Shown here: positions 25,059-36,793 of the stretch, piece by piece
How positions within the stretch are numbered: the first letter of the stretch is position 1
How the letters are laid out: each line of letters begins with the position of its first letter
Source: Sipunculus nudus
Lineage: Eukaryota > Annelida > Sipuncula > Golfingiida > Sipunculidae
Direction of reading: 5' to 3'
NCBI GenBank assembly: GCA_026874595.1
Contig: CM049306.1
Location: 64,612,019 to 64,676,018, forward strand
DNA length: 64,000 nucleotides
Position numbers and translations under genes: made by a program
Notes under the pieces: model-generated
Told to the model about the DNA's origin: nothing
The model's input: the letters and a program-made list of their open reading frames with translations, nothing else
The model's database searches: none

Positions 25059-25345
25059 AAAAAGTTATCAAATTATTGCCATGTTATCTGGTTATGTTGA
25101 TTGTCTATAGTATATACACACCATCAACCCAGTAATTACTCTACTGCAGATATAATTAGATAATGGCTTGGTGGGTTATCAGTTAATCTGTTTTTACAGC
25201 TATTCAGCTTTTACAGCTATTAGATTGTATAGTATGGTTGATTGTGCACTGATGCATATAGGGTGACCATTAACATCACATAAAGTGGCAGTACTGCCAA
25301 CCAGACCACACTGCCAACCAGACCAGTAGTGTTTTAGACCCTATT
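25059..25345. other. Short gap, nothing coding
   Basis: AT-rich. Near 25290-25340 it has two tandem copies of CTGCCAACCAGACCA just left of the MULE element. Confidence 0.5.
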
Positions 25346-26731
25346 GGAGATCTCCGGCCGGAGATCAAAATAAAACCCGAAGATCGCGATATCATAATTA
25401 ATAAGGCAGCAATTCGTATTAAACCTTCCCCTTGACACTTTCTAAATGACATCCGCATCAAATATGATACTTAATTTGCAAGTGCACAAAGTATTTATTC
25501 AGTTATCCACGGAAACCTCACCCGGAGATCGTTCGGAGACGGCCATCTCGCCCAGAGATCCGCCAATGAGTGCTTCCCACTGATTCCCACTCGCCACAAC
25601 AGATGCCGCCACATACATGTCTGACTTCCCCGCTCTGATATGTTATATTGTTTACGAGTCTGATTGATTGGAACTGTCACTAAAATATGTATAGCTTCTA
25701 ACTGGAATGTTAATTCATATAAATTTTATTTTCCAATATTAATGATATTAAATAAATGATAATAATATATTGATATGTTATTGATATGTATTTGATACAA
25801 TATTGATATATATATATATTTATATATTATAATAAACTGTTTTAATAAACTAATCATATTTACCTGTATATAATAAAAAATTATATTATAATGTATTATT
25901 ATTTATGTTTATTTATTTTTTTTCCATTGGTAAATGTCAACCTTTCGCCAGACATTGATTTATCTCTGTGAAAGTTACATCAATGCCTGTTGCCCGGTCA
26001 GTGCCACATGCAGGCAGTTGACAGACTGTCCTTTTTTTATTATTATCTCTACCACATGAGCACCTAAAGGGTACCTGCCTCATAGCCGCGTTATTTGTTT
26101 TTACTTTAAAATAATTGCATTACATTTTATTTAGCGGACCGCTGCATTCCAGCTCTGGGAAAACAGCATATCAAGTTAGAAAATGGTGTTTTGCCTAATT
26201 GGCACATGAGCACCTAAAGGGTACCTGCCTCATAGCCGCTATGTTTTTACTTCAAAATAATTGCATTACAGTTTATTTATTTATATCTTCAGGTATATTT
26301 GCACAAATATTATGCCACCATATATCACACATTGAACATGTTATCATATTTCCATAAAAATAGTTAGGACATTTGCATGGACAGTGTAATACTATCTCAT
26401 GGTGCACATATTAAACCTTGACAGGACGTTTTCGCAGAATTTTTGGAGAACGGTGTGAAATTTTTGGCTCTAAACAGTTTTTTAAATGGGTTCTCATTCT
26501 ATATTCATCATATACCCAGTCACTTATTTTATCATTTAACCAACTGTTCAGCCTATTGTTGGAAAATTCAACCGTGTTGGTGATCGCATATATCCAGGAT
26601 TACTTTACGAATATCGTTTAGCGGCCGATTACTATTACTATTACTCTCGCCAAAATCAAGTCTTATTGTCATTCGTTTCTGTTCTGAATTTTTCAAAATT
26701 GATTTCGGTGTTTTTTAACTGTAACATTATT

Positions 26732-27640
26732 TTATGGTGTAGCTTGTTTCTTAACTTTATCAACAGTACCCTGTTTAGTTTTTTGTTTCGAAACGGGAAC
26801 CGGGTCATCTAGCTCTGAAGATTGCAGAGTTCTACCTCTAGGCGAGGTTATCGTGTAAACATCGGTATCGGGAGCAGCTTCAAATTCATACACAAAATCT
26901 GATTTTCTCGGCTGTTTTCGACCCGTTTTTCTAGCCACCCTTTTCTTACAATGCCGAGACATTAGTGAAACATTTAGTTTGCGTTTTTGATCGATTACAT
27001 CCATACCTATATATAGATCTGATATCTTGTGCCCTTTTACAGCATTAAACAATTCAGCTCCGTTTGTTGGTAACTCCGGAGGCACTGTCATACCAGTACA
27101 CTCTTCTAAAATAGGCCTATATGCGTATTTCATCAAATCTGATTTTAGATGCTTATCAAAATATTCTCTTACAGTTTCATGCCATTTCAGGGAAATATTC
27201 TCACAATTTCTTTTGAAGTCTGACGGGGAAGCACTATGCAGGATATTGATCAAATCTACTTTGTATTCTGACCATTTCGCGTAATCATCGTGTTTTTGAA
27301 CAAACCTATATAAGTCGTTTTTAATGTGGTTCCAACAATGCAAAATTGGAACATTTGGCAGAACGGTGGCAATAGCATTTGAGATTGCCCTTTCCCTATC
27401 AACAACAAATGGAACATTACATTTCTTAAGGTGTGGTACACGATGAACGAGTGATTGCATAAAATCCTCGTGTTCATACTGCAGTTTTTTTGCATGTTCC
27501 ATAAAAGCCAAAAGGAATGAACAGGGATTCTTTGAAAATTATATGTCTGTAACAGATAGGTGAAACATAGAAGTTGCCAAGATTGAAAGTGGTGTCATAG
27601 ACACAGTATACTTGCTCGCTGCTTTTTGTAAGCAATATAG
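26732..27640 (-). pseudogene. MULE-type transposase, frameshifted C-terminal part
   Basis: DDE transposase of the surrounding element. The readable part is 259 residues (27511 down to 26732). It has VVDRERAISNAIATVLPNV and LHCWNHIKNDLYRF, the segment around the second catalytic Asp and the following C/H motif in MULE families. Upstream, about 27540-27625, another frame reads VYDTTFNLGNFYVSPI and CYRHIIF, the region of the first catalytic Asp. A frameshift and a TAA near 27530 separate it from NPCSFLLAFMEHAKK. The remaining N-terminal part is not recognisable beyond the microsatellite, so it is broken or split by introns. The basic tail (KKRVARKTGRKQPRK) and acidic C-terminus are unassigned. 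Family confident, activity unlikely. Confidence 0.75.
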
Positions 27641-27735
27641 TTTGTTGAATTCTGATAACATTTCAGGATGTGCCATGTACAGGCCAAAATCAGGATACGT
27701 TTTAATTTAGGTAACAGCGGGGCAATGCCAATTAA

Positions 27736-27990
27736 AGAGAGAGTGAGAGGGAGAAAGGAAAAAGAGAGAGAGAGGGAGAAAAAGAGAGGAGAATGGGTGA
27801 TGGTAGGAGATTTAGGGAAACATTTAGACTGTATGTGTGTGTGTGTGTGTAGGTGTGAGAGAGAGAGAGAATGGGGGGGGGGGGGAGGGGGGAGAAAAAG
27901 AGAGGAGAATGAGAGATGGTAGGACATACAGGGAAGTGTATTAACATTGTGTGTTGGAGAGAGAAAGAGAGAGAGGGAGAGAGAGAGAGA
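27736..27990. repeat. GA/GT/G microsatellite tract
   Basis: Runs of GAGA, a (TG)n near 27835-27850 and a G-run near 27875. Frames over it on both strands are low-complexity and not genes. Confidence 0.9.
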
Positions 27991-29201
27991 GGGGGGTTAC
28001 ACTATTTATATAACTACAGAAAGCAAGCAAGTGGAACTGCTCATATTTTCAAACTAAGGGGTTTTGTTAGTGGGTCGTATGATCAAAGGATATTAGAATT
28101 ACAGTACTTCAAATAGCTGCAAAGGATTAATTACCCGGCCGAGGTCTCTTGGTCATCACTGTCCGTACATAAACAATATTACTCCATAAATTAATTTGTT
28201 TGCCTTCAACGGTGCGCAACAGAAATTAATGAGTTTAATTAGTTAATTATTTAATAGCCAAATTGGCCATGTCTCTGGATGAGCTACACCATTAATGAGG
28301 TTTGCCCGTAATAACTGTGTACACACCAGCACCTGCCTGAAAGCTCAGGCGCCCCGGGAAGAGAATCCATAATTTAGTAATCAATTAACTTTGATGGGGG
28401 TATCCTCGCGCTGCCCTTTCTTTTATAATTTTGTTTTAAGCCCATTAAATTCTGGTCTTAGTGCCGAATAAGTAAAGCACAATTTTGACAGTTTTTATAT
28501 GTTTATAATTTCGATATTTCAATATTAAGTAAACCGCATATTTGACATACTATTTTATATGTTTTATAATTTCTATATTTCCATATTTAATGCATACCCT
28601 TTATACCATTAAAAAATTTAGGATAGTTGAGGTTATGATAATTTCAATTTTACTTATCAAATTAAACTATTTTATATGTTATCACATATTTTACTAAAAA
28701 ATTATACTAAAAGAAGATATTGTATATAATAAGCAAAAAAATATAATTAGTTATAAATATATTACAAACATTCAAGAGTTTTCAGAAATAGAAAATTGGT
28801 AAAGAGAATATATGATTAGTTTATTAAACAGTTTTTTAAACAATATATGTATTTTTGTGACAGTTCCAATCAATCAGACTCATAAACGATATAACATATC
28901 AGAGCGGGGAAGTCAGACATGTATGTGGCGGCATCTGTTGTGGCGAGTGGGAATCAGTGGGAAGCACTCATTGGTGGATCTCCGGGCAAGATGGCGGTCT
29001 CCGGACAATCTCCAGGTCTTCTCCTGGAGAGGTTTCCGTGGATAACTGAATAAATACTTTGTGCACTTGCAAATTAAGTATCATATTCGATGCGGATGTC
29101 ATTGAGAAGTGTCAAGGGGAAGGTTTAATACGAATTGCTGCCTTATTAATTAAGATATCGCGATCTCCGGGTCTTATTTTGATCTCTGGCCGGAGATCTC
29201 C

Positions 29202-30025
29202 GGGTTTTAGATACACCCGTCTTATGGGGGTCAGAGGTTAGATGACGTCTATGCAAATTAAATCGAGGTCAACCAATGGACGCATGGGTCAAATGACGTC
29301 GATCTAATGTCATCCAGTGGGTGTGTAGGTCAGGTGTCGCTGGTTTCAAATGGATTAGCTTTCCGGGAAAATAAGCATCAAGCGCGTATCAACCAGCTTA
29401 AATAAATCATTCCATGGAGCTCCCTCACAACAGAATTAGCCGAATGCCGCGGTCACGCACCTGCGTTTATAATATGTGCACTTTTGTTCACGGCTGAATT
29501 TCGCCACGCAGGGTATCCCAGAAATTGCTCTCATTAAAGATTGACACATGCATTTCAATAAATTCGCAGACACAGCGACAGGAAATAGAAACATATTCGT
29601 AACGGGTCCATTTTGCGTCGCATGCTCATGCCACAGTTGAAAGTTTACATTTTTATTAGCACATGCACACACGAAGTTAACAGAATGCCGCTCAGTGAGT
29701 AAAAGCTACAATTGATCGAGTTTTAACCGCTCAGGATTATTTGGGTAATGGAATAAATGAACGACGAATGAACACATGCAGTTCCATCAGAATTTATTGA
29801 AGGAAATCTTTTGATTAGCAGAATGAATTTCTTTTCCCAGAATATTCAAAAATCGTGTTAATATGATTTTTTCCTGCCAAAACTCTTAAAAATCGGACTA
29901 ATTATGATTAAATGGGACTAGTTGGCAGGTCTGTCACCCGTAATGAATGTCAATATAATTAACATCCCATTCAATTAAATCCAGGGGCTGCGGAGAGCAC
30001 CATGGCCTATCATTGCCAATCAGGC
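29202..30025. other. Inter-element spacer, no gene recognised
   Basis: About 820 bases without a supported feature. GATGACGTC-like words at 29242 and 29299 are the only visible pattern. Confidence 0.5.
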
Positions 30026-30951
30026 TTAAGGGGGAACATGACACTTTAAACTACCAATGGAAATTCTTAGATATTTTGCACATGATATCTGCAAGGCACA
30101 TTTTGTAAAATCATGAAATAAAATTTAGGGGTCAATGTGCTTATTTTTGCAGTTTATGAGGTTGAAAATGGACACTTGTGGTGGGTTTTCATATGATATT
30201 ATAACTAAGGGGGAAACAAAAATTACATATTTTAGAAAACTGACCAATATATTTTTCATAATATTCTAAATAAACATGCAAAATTAAATATCCATCTTAT
30301 TTAAATACAAAAATGTGTATGTCAATGGGTTAAATTTTGAAATATTAGGCCAAAATATGAAAATTTTGGACATTATTAGATTAGAAAATCCCCTAAAGGT
30401 GGCGCTGGTGTTTGTGGGACAGAGAGCAAGTCCACACATAAATGGCTTCTGGCGTCTACAATATATGATCAGATTTTAAGATGCCCATATAAAAAGAAAT
30501 ATAAATATTAGCACTAAAAACTATGGGTATATACTAATTATATCTTCATAATTACACCACCAGTGTCACTTTCAATTATATGGTGATATTAATGCTCTTT
30601 TTTGTCATCTAAGTTACTTGCAAGTGTCAAAACTGACAGTTTACAAGATAGCCGTTGGAATATTCCTGCACTTGAGCCTCTTCTGATGATATTCTGTTGA
30701 AAAATTTCTATGTAAAAATTTGGTACTATTTAAAAAATAATTAAATAAGCTGTTATACTGAGCATTTCAACAATTATTGTTCATTCTAGTTACTTTTCTC
30801 AACTGATGCCCTGAAGCGATGACGTTTTCATGACAACAAAAGTCACAAATGGCGAAATATGTAGCCTCATGACATTATAATTAAACCAGATATTTTTAGT
30901 TTGTAGTGTCATCAGTAGGGGGCACCAGTAAAGTGTCAAGTTCCCCCTTAA
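30026..30951. mobile_element. TTAA-flanked TIR element
   Basis: TTAA at 30026-30029 and 30948-30951 flank inverted ends GGGGGAACWTGACACTTTA of about 19 bases. TTAA duplication is the target of piggyBac and Kolobok superfamilies; the G-rich terminus is nearer to Kolobok, but this is tentative. No transposase frame inside, so it is a non-autonomous copy of about 0.9 kb. Confidence 0.7.
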
Positions 30952-31040
30952 AGCCAGCAGATTTAGACGAGGGGTTCTGAGTGCACGGAGACCCCTAATG
31001 TGACAGTATAACAATCAGGTTAAGTTTGTTATTCGGTCAG

Positions 31041-34000
31041 GGGAGGGTATAATTCGCTGATCAGCACGCTGATCAGCGGTCTGCAGTATAAAACGCTTAT
31101 CAGCGCGCTGATCAGCCACCTTTAAATGACAGCATTGATTTGAGGCAAATTATCTCTCATACAGCAACCTCCGCCTATTTAGTGATTAAATATGATTAAA
31201 AGACACCTTTCCTATCAGTATTACGTATTTACAAACATATGCATATATTTTAATCGTGTTCATAATTATACATGAAACGCAAGTTAACAGCCAGTAACTA
31301 TTTCGCTGATCAGCGGCGCTGATTAGGAACCTTTCAATCCAAGCATTTATTTTAGACAAATTAGCCCCATATAACAACCTTCGACTTTTATGTTATTAAA
31401 TGTGATTTAAAGATACATATTCTATAAGTATTTAATATTTACAAACATAAGAAAACACGTTTAATGTGTTACTAATTATGCATGAAACCTTTCTACCACC
31501 TACTATTTTGCTGATCAGCAAACTGCGCAATCGCTCATCGGCAATGATTTACGTACTTCTTGACAAAGACACCTGTCACGCGTGATTCTCTATAATGGTA
31601 ATATTGAAGGCTCTCAGTTGTTTTACCTATATCCTGTGATACTGAGTGATAGCCAATACATCGCCCATACCAGACTACTTCATACAACTTTAAAACATTA
31701 GTGCCCAACCGACCACTCGGAGATATTAGCTAACCATAGGGGGCGCTGCAGTAATTTGTTGTCAGGTGTTCACCGGCCAGGTAAGATAAATAGCTGAGAT
31801 ACGCACTATAAGTATGAATGTATATAAAATTTGAATTTATCAAAAATTAAGAATGTTAATGTATATAGCCACATTAAAAGACTGATTATCCTCTTATTTT
31901 TATTAAGAACTGTACGTGTAGCCTAAGGATTCTTTCATTCTTCATGTTTAATATAATCGTTCTTTAAAAACTTTCACAAGTTTCTTTATACATCCCTCTT
32001 ATATTTCCCTTTTTTTACATTTGAAAAGTGGGTCGTCAGAATTTTTTTAAACATCATTATATAGATGATTTGATCGATTTTAACACGATATTGATAAATT
32101 ACTCCTGTTTTAATCCCACTTATATATATTATATATATGTGTGTGTGTGTGTGTGTGTTGAAGTAACGTCAAAGAATAACTCCACAAAAACATCATTATC
32201 GGTATTTATTTATTTTTTTTCATTTTACAACAGGACATTTCCACAACTGTGTCAAAATGTCCGCATATCTATTGCTTTAACATCGTTACTTATATATTTT
32301 TCAAAAATGATTGGAATATAGGAATGCTTTTCATAGTTTTGGAAAACAGCATACACTATCAACATAAATATACTGAGTACTAGAAAGGTTGAAGGAGTAA
32401 TTACACTTAATTACAACACTATATAAAATCATCACCTTTTTTCCCCTTTTAACGGTAGTGAATGTCGATGAACGGTGTTGAAACAATAAGGTAACAGGAT
32501 AGATGTAATATCTAAATTCTACAATGGCATTGTTATTCAGAACTTCATCGTTTTTATAGGGAACAATGTGTTAGGTATTATAAAATATAAAACATTTTAA
32601 ATATTTATTATAAAAGAAATCTGCATGCTTTAAGTAAAAATTTGCCAATTATTTCATTTATTTAAATTCAACATAGTTCTCCTTCTTCAGCACCGTTATA
32701 TGTTGAAATAAGCATAATTTCAAGAAATAAATAAAATGACTTAGAAATATATTAGAAAATGATTTTATCGCCAACATTTTTATTGACCGAGGAAGATTGC
32801 TATAAATTTCCCTTCAATTTATTGGATTATATACCTTCTGTGGGTTGCAGTTTTATTTTGCTTTAGGATATAACCGGAACACATTAAAATTAAAAATACG
32901 CAGTTTACAAGGTTGAAATATATATTTTTATTATACAATACATCGTAAAAGTGAACCTTCCATATTTTGTTCTAAATAAATTATGCGGGACCGCGCATGT
33001 CTGTAGCAGTGTTGAAACTGATGATACATTGAGAGCATTAATTAAGCCAAAATTATAATTTAACATGACAGTACCTGCTCTGCTGAAAGAAATTTTATAT
33101 ACTAGTAGTTTATATTTTTATTGCTATAATAGACTCCATAAAATAAATATTAAGACGTTATTTTTCAGATGCTGTATACCTGCTGAAATGGGAAGTTTTT
33201 CGTAGAAAGACCCTTCCATTAAATTGTAAATCTTTTTACGGTTTCTTTAGGAAAACGACTAAATATGCCTTCTTCTAATTAATTAATCTCACTTTTTTCT
33301 GATCAAAATACACGTTGTCTTACTAGTTCCTATATAGACCCACTTTGAAATCAATTAAAAAACAATATTAGCGATTGAAAAAAATCCACAGTCCACAATA
33401 TTTTGCTGTTGGTTCATTAGTGGCATTTTCACATAAATATATGTGCAAGATATTGTAAATTAATTAAATTTTTTTAATTCATTCAAACTTAGTTTTAATC
33501 TCAGCTATAATTCTATCACCTGGCCGGTGAAAATCTACCAACAAATTACTGCAGCGCCCCATACTGTCAGCTAATATCTCCTGTGGGGAACGGATTTTTG
33601 TAAATTGTACAAGGTACGATGTTTTGGCAGTCATTCGGTTTTCACAGGAAATAATTAAATAAAACAACTGAGAGGTTTCTATGTTACCATTATAGAGAAT
33701 CACAGATGAGAGGTATCATACTAGTCATGTAATGCATAAGTCATTGCCGATGAGCACTTAATCAGCGTCAAGCGATTGCATTGCGCAGTTTGCTGATCAG
33801 CGAAAAAGGTGGTAGAAAGGTTTCATGCATAATAAGTAACACATTTAAAGTGTTTTCGTTGTTTGATAATATGAAATACTTATAGAATATATATCTTTAA
33901 ATCATATTTAATCACACAATAGTCGGAGGTTGTTATATGGGGCTAATTCGTCTAAAATAAATGCTTGGATTGAAAGGTTCCTAATCAGCGCCGCTGATCA

Positions 34001-34228
34001 GCGAAATAGTCACTGGCTGGTAACTTGCGTTTCATGTATAATTATGAACACAATTAAAATATATGCATATGTTTGTAAATACGTAATACTGATAGGAAAG
34101 GTGTCTTTTAATCATATTTAATCACTAAATAGGCAGAGGTTGCTGTATGAGAGATAATTTGCCTCAAATCAATGTTGTCATTTAAAGGTGGCTGATCAGC
34201 GCGCTGATCAGCTAATTATACCCTCCCT
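31041..34228. mobile_element. Non-autonomous element with 0.7-kb terminal inverted repeats
   Basis: The left arm (31041-31782) and right arm (33517-34228) are inverted copies. Both start GGGAGGGTATAATT and carry a doubled GCTGATCAGC palindrome close to the end and another copy about 270 bases in. The same 60-odd-codon frame occurs in mirror image in both arms (31186-31377 minus, 33930-34121 plus), confirming the inversion rather than a gene. The 1.7-kb centre is AT-rich with a (TG)n at about 32135 and no transposase. A target duplication could not be fixed. Confidence 0.8.
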
Positions 34229-34234
34229 TCAGTC

Positions 34235-34790
34235 AGTAGATGGTAGACTGGTACCCCGCTCTATTATGGCACCGCTGCTCTAGGCCAATCATAGAGACGG
34301 GCGTACAACGCCATCTTCAGGACTCCCGGCAGACTGGTTCCAACTCAAGAATGATTTATATATGATAAATATAAGCATTTTGCTTGCTCAGAGAAGTTGT
34401 CAAAAGTTGGCAGTACATTTTTTGTGACATTTATGATTAGATTAATAGATATTGATAATAAACCAATGCCACGTACAGAGGAATATCAAATATTCAGTAT
34501 ATCGTATCATCTATACATCCATCAGTGAATTTTTGTGCAACAACTTGTTTTTCAATATTTGGAAACTATAAATAACTAAAGAAAGTAATTTTATAAGAAA
34601 TCTTCACGGATAACCAGCCAGGATCGCGTGAACGTTCATGACAATCGGTATGAGCGTATAGACTGGAGTTGGAACCAGTCTACAGGTAGGTCAGGAGTTG
34701 CAACTGGGAGTACTTAAGATGGCGTTGTACGCCTGTCTCTATGCTTGGCTGAGGGCCTTAATAGAGCAGGGTACCAGTCTAAGTAGATGG
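34235..34790. mobile_element. MITE with 9-bp target duplication
   Basis: The element at 34244-34781 is flanked on both sides by AGTAGATGG (34235-34243 and 34782-34790). Ends are TAGACTGGTACCC, and the inverted similarity runs over 80-100 bases, including GATGGCGTTGTACGCC and AGTTGGAACCAGTCT. A 9-bp duplication is typical of Mutator-type elements. No ORF. Confidence 0.8.
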
Positions 34791-35080
34791 CAGCAACTCC
34801 CAGTGTGAACCTTGTTTTGACGTCATAGGGGTTTACTGCGCAACTGATTTAGCCCATACAGACGGAGGTTTAGGGACATATCGGCCGCTGTCGACATCGG
34901 CCGCCGGCCTCAAATGGACCATATCGGCCGCTGGCGCCCAGCGGGACGCAATATCGGCCGCCAGCTCGAATTGCCCACAGGCCTGTATTAACTCTGTCAA
35001 GTCAACCATATCGGCCGCGGAAAGAACTAGGCTACCATATAGGCCGCCGCTTCCTCATTATACGTTTCATTGGATAATCT

Positions 35081-35118
<38 letters not shown>

Positions 35119-35335
35119 TGTATATATAATGTATGTAAAAATATATATATATATATACACATACCTACATAAATACTAAAGCAATATAATAAATCAAGGC
35201 ATAACATGAATATATTTATATAAAAATTAATGTATTTTGATATAAATTATATAAATTATATATATATATATATATAAACATACTAATTATGCAAGTATAC
35301 ATCTGGTTATCTTCCAGATAGATAATATTGAATAA

Positions 35336-35881
35336 AACGCCCTCCAGTGTGACTGCTGTGATGGTTGGGAGCACCTCAAGTGTAATACAGGAGTGTCAGT
35401 TGTGGAATATGAAGAGGCGACCAGAGAAGGGTGGCTTGAATGGATGTGCCAGCCTAGCCGACAGATGGCGACATCGCCAGCCGAGAATTCCGCCGAAGGT
35501 GAAGAACAACAACCTGAACCTGTAGACGAGACCCCAGAGGAAGCAACTACTGCAGCCCCCCTAGATCTGCTTCAGACCGAACCTGTAGACGAGACCCCGG
35601 AGGAAGCAGCTACTACAGCCCCCATAGATCTGCTTCAGCCCGAACCTGTAGGAAACAACCACCCGGAGGAAACAACCACTGCAGCCCTCATAGATCTGCA
35701 TCAGCCTGAACCCGTGGAGGAAGCCCCGGAGGAAGCAGTTAATGCAGCCCCAGAGGAAACACAGGCACAGGACGCCAGTCTGTACGCGGAAGACCTCGGT
35801 TCCTTCCACGAACCCTCAGCACTTGGAGAAAGGGACTTGGCCGTTTGGTCAAGTTGCTGCACAAGGAGGCACAGGTTGTGA
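35336..35881 (+). pseudogene. PHD-like zinc-finger fragment with acidic tandem repeats
   Basis: An open frame begins beside a possible acceptor (CCCTCCAG at 35340-35347). It first encodes CDCCDGWEHLKCNTGV, then WLEWMCQP at about codons 33-40. This is the second half of a PHD-like finger (C-x2-C, W-x-H-x2-C, W-x-C), but the last Cys is replaced: MCQPS where C-x2-C is expected. It is followed by about four 21-22 residue repeats rich in E and P, built on EPVDETPEEATTAAP and IDLLQPE (about 35510-35755), and an unrecognised tail to the stop at 35879-35881. The first half of the finger is absent. It sits wholly inside the 8-bp-TSD element, so I read it as a captured exon. Whether it is still expressed is unknown. 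Confidence 0.55.
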
Positions 35882-36247
35882 ATATGACAGCGAACTAGTG
35901 TCAAGGGAGCAAGTCTCCAGGATATTGTCACACAGAAGCCATGACGTAAACAGTCGACTCTTTGCTTTATGTATAGAGAGTATGGGGATGGGGAGCGGAG
36001 CACAACCTCTCTCTTGGCTGCTGGTAGCAGATTGAATTGCCCAAAACCAAGTCTGCAACCCGCAGACGAGCCGCAGCAGCAAGAGGACCAGCAAGTGATC
36101 GCCTGAGCTATTGTTTTTCTTATTTTTTTTTAATCTTGTGAGATACATGTATAAATATTCGCTGTGATATCTTTTTTTCTCATGTGCTTTTATATTAGTT
36201 TTATGTAGAGGTGATGATGATGCGTATTAGTAAGTTGGTTTTAGTTA

Positions 36248-36248
36248 G

Positions 36249-36340
<92 letters not shown>
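36248..36340. repeat. (AT)n microsatellite
   Basis: An uninterrupted run of more than 40 AT dinucleotides inside the 34867-37009 element, where template slippage and assembly error are likely. Confidence 0.97.
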
Positions 36341-36342
<2 letters not shown>

Positions 36343-36757
36343 CTTTCCTTGGATTTAAATGAGATTAATGTTTTCCATGTATATTGTTACATTTTTTTGT
36401 AAATATTCTTTGTAAATATTAGTACCAAGATTTTCTTTTGTTCACACGTTTTAGTAAGATTTTATTGGGTTTGATTTTAGCGTAGAAGTATTGTGATATA
36501 TATATATAGTTTATTGAGATGTTGCTGTGATGCTTTTATCATGCAGTAGTTTTGGTCAGTGTTTGTATTGGTTATTGTCATTTCTGTTAATAAATGTGTA
36601 TTTACTGTAATTTGTCGTTTTTCCGATTGGGAGTTTGTGCGTGTTTGAGGTGGAGTTGAAAACGTTTGCAAAATGCTCGTGGTCACACTGAATAAAAAAA
36701 GCATCAATTCATATAAAATATTGAATGAAAATTGATATGTACATATATACATATATG

Positions 36758-36793
<36 letters not shown>

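Larger units (their letters stand above)
25346..29201 (-). mobile_element. MULE-type DNA transposon with 340-bp terminal inverted repeats
   Basis: The arms 25346-25680 and 28857-29201 are inverted copies of each other. They begin with GGAGATCTCCGGCC and pair nearly base for base through TTCCCCTTGACACTT, GCACAAAGTATTTATTCAGT and TGTCTGACTTCCCCGCTCTG. Long TIRs around a MULE-like transposase are typical of Mutator elements. TTTTAGA occurs on both sides, but a clean 9-bp target duplication is not evident. The interior also holds a 75-bp direct repeat (26053-26125 and 26203-26280) and GA-rich microsatellite (27736-27990). Confidence 0.75.

Noticed and set aside
31186-34121. Identical 60-odd codon frames at 31186-31377 (minus) and 33930-34121 (plus)
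   Set aside because: They are mirror images inside terminal inverted repeats; no known domain.
35701-36148. Minus-strand frames of about 100 codons overlapping the zinc-finger fragment
   Set aside because: Shadows of the repeat-rich plus-strand frame, without recognisable motifs.
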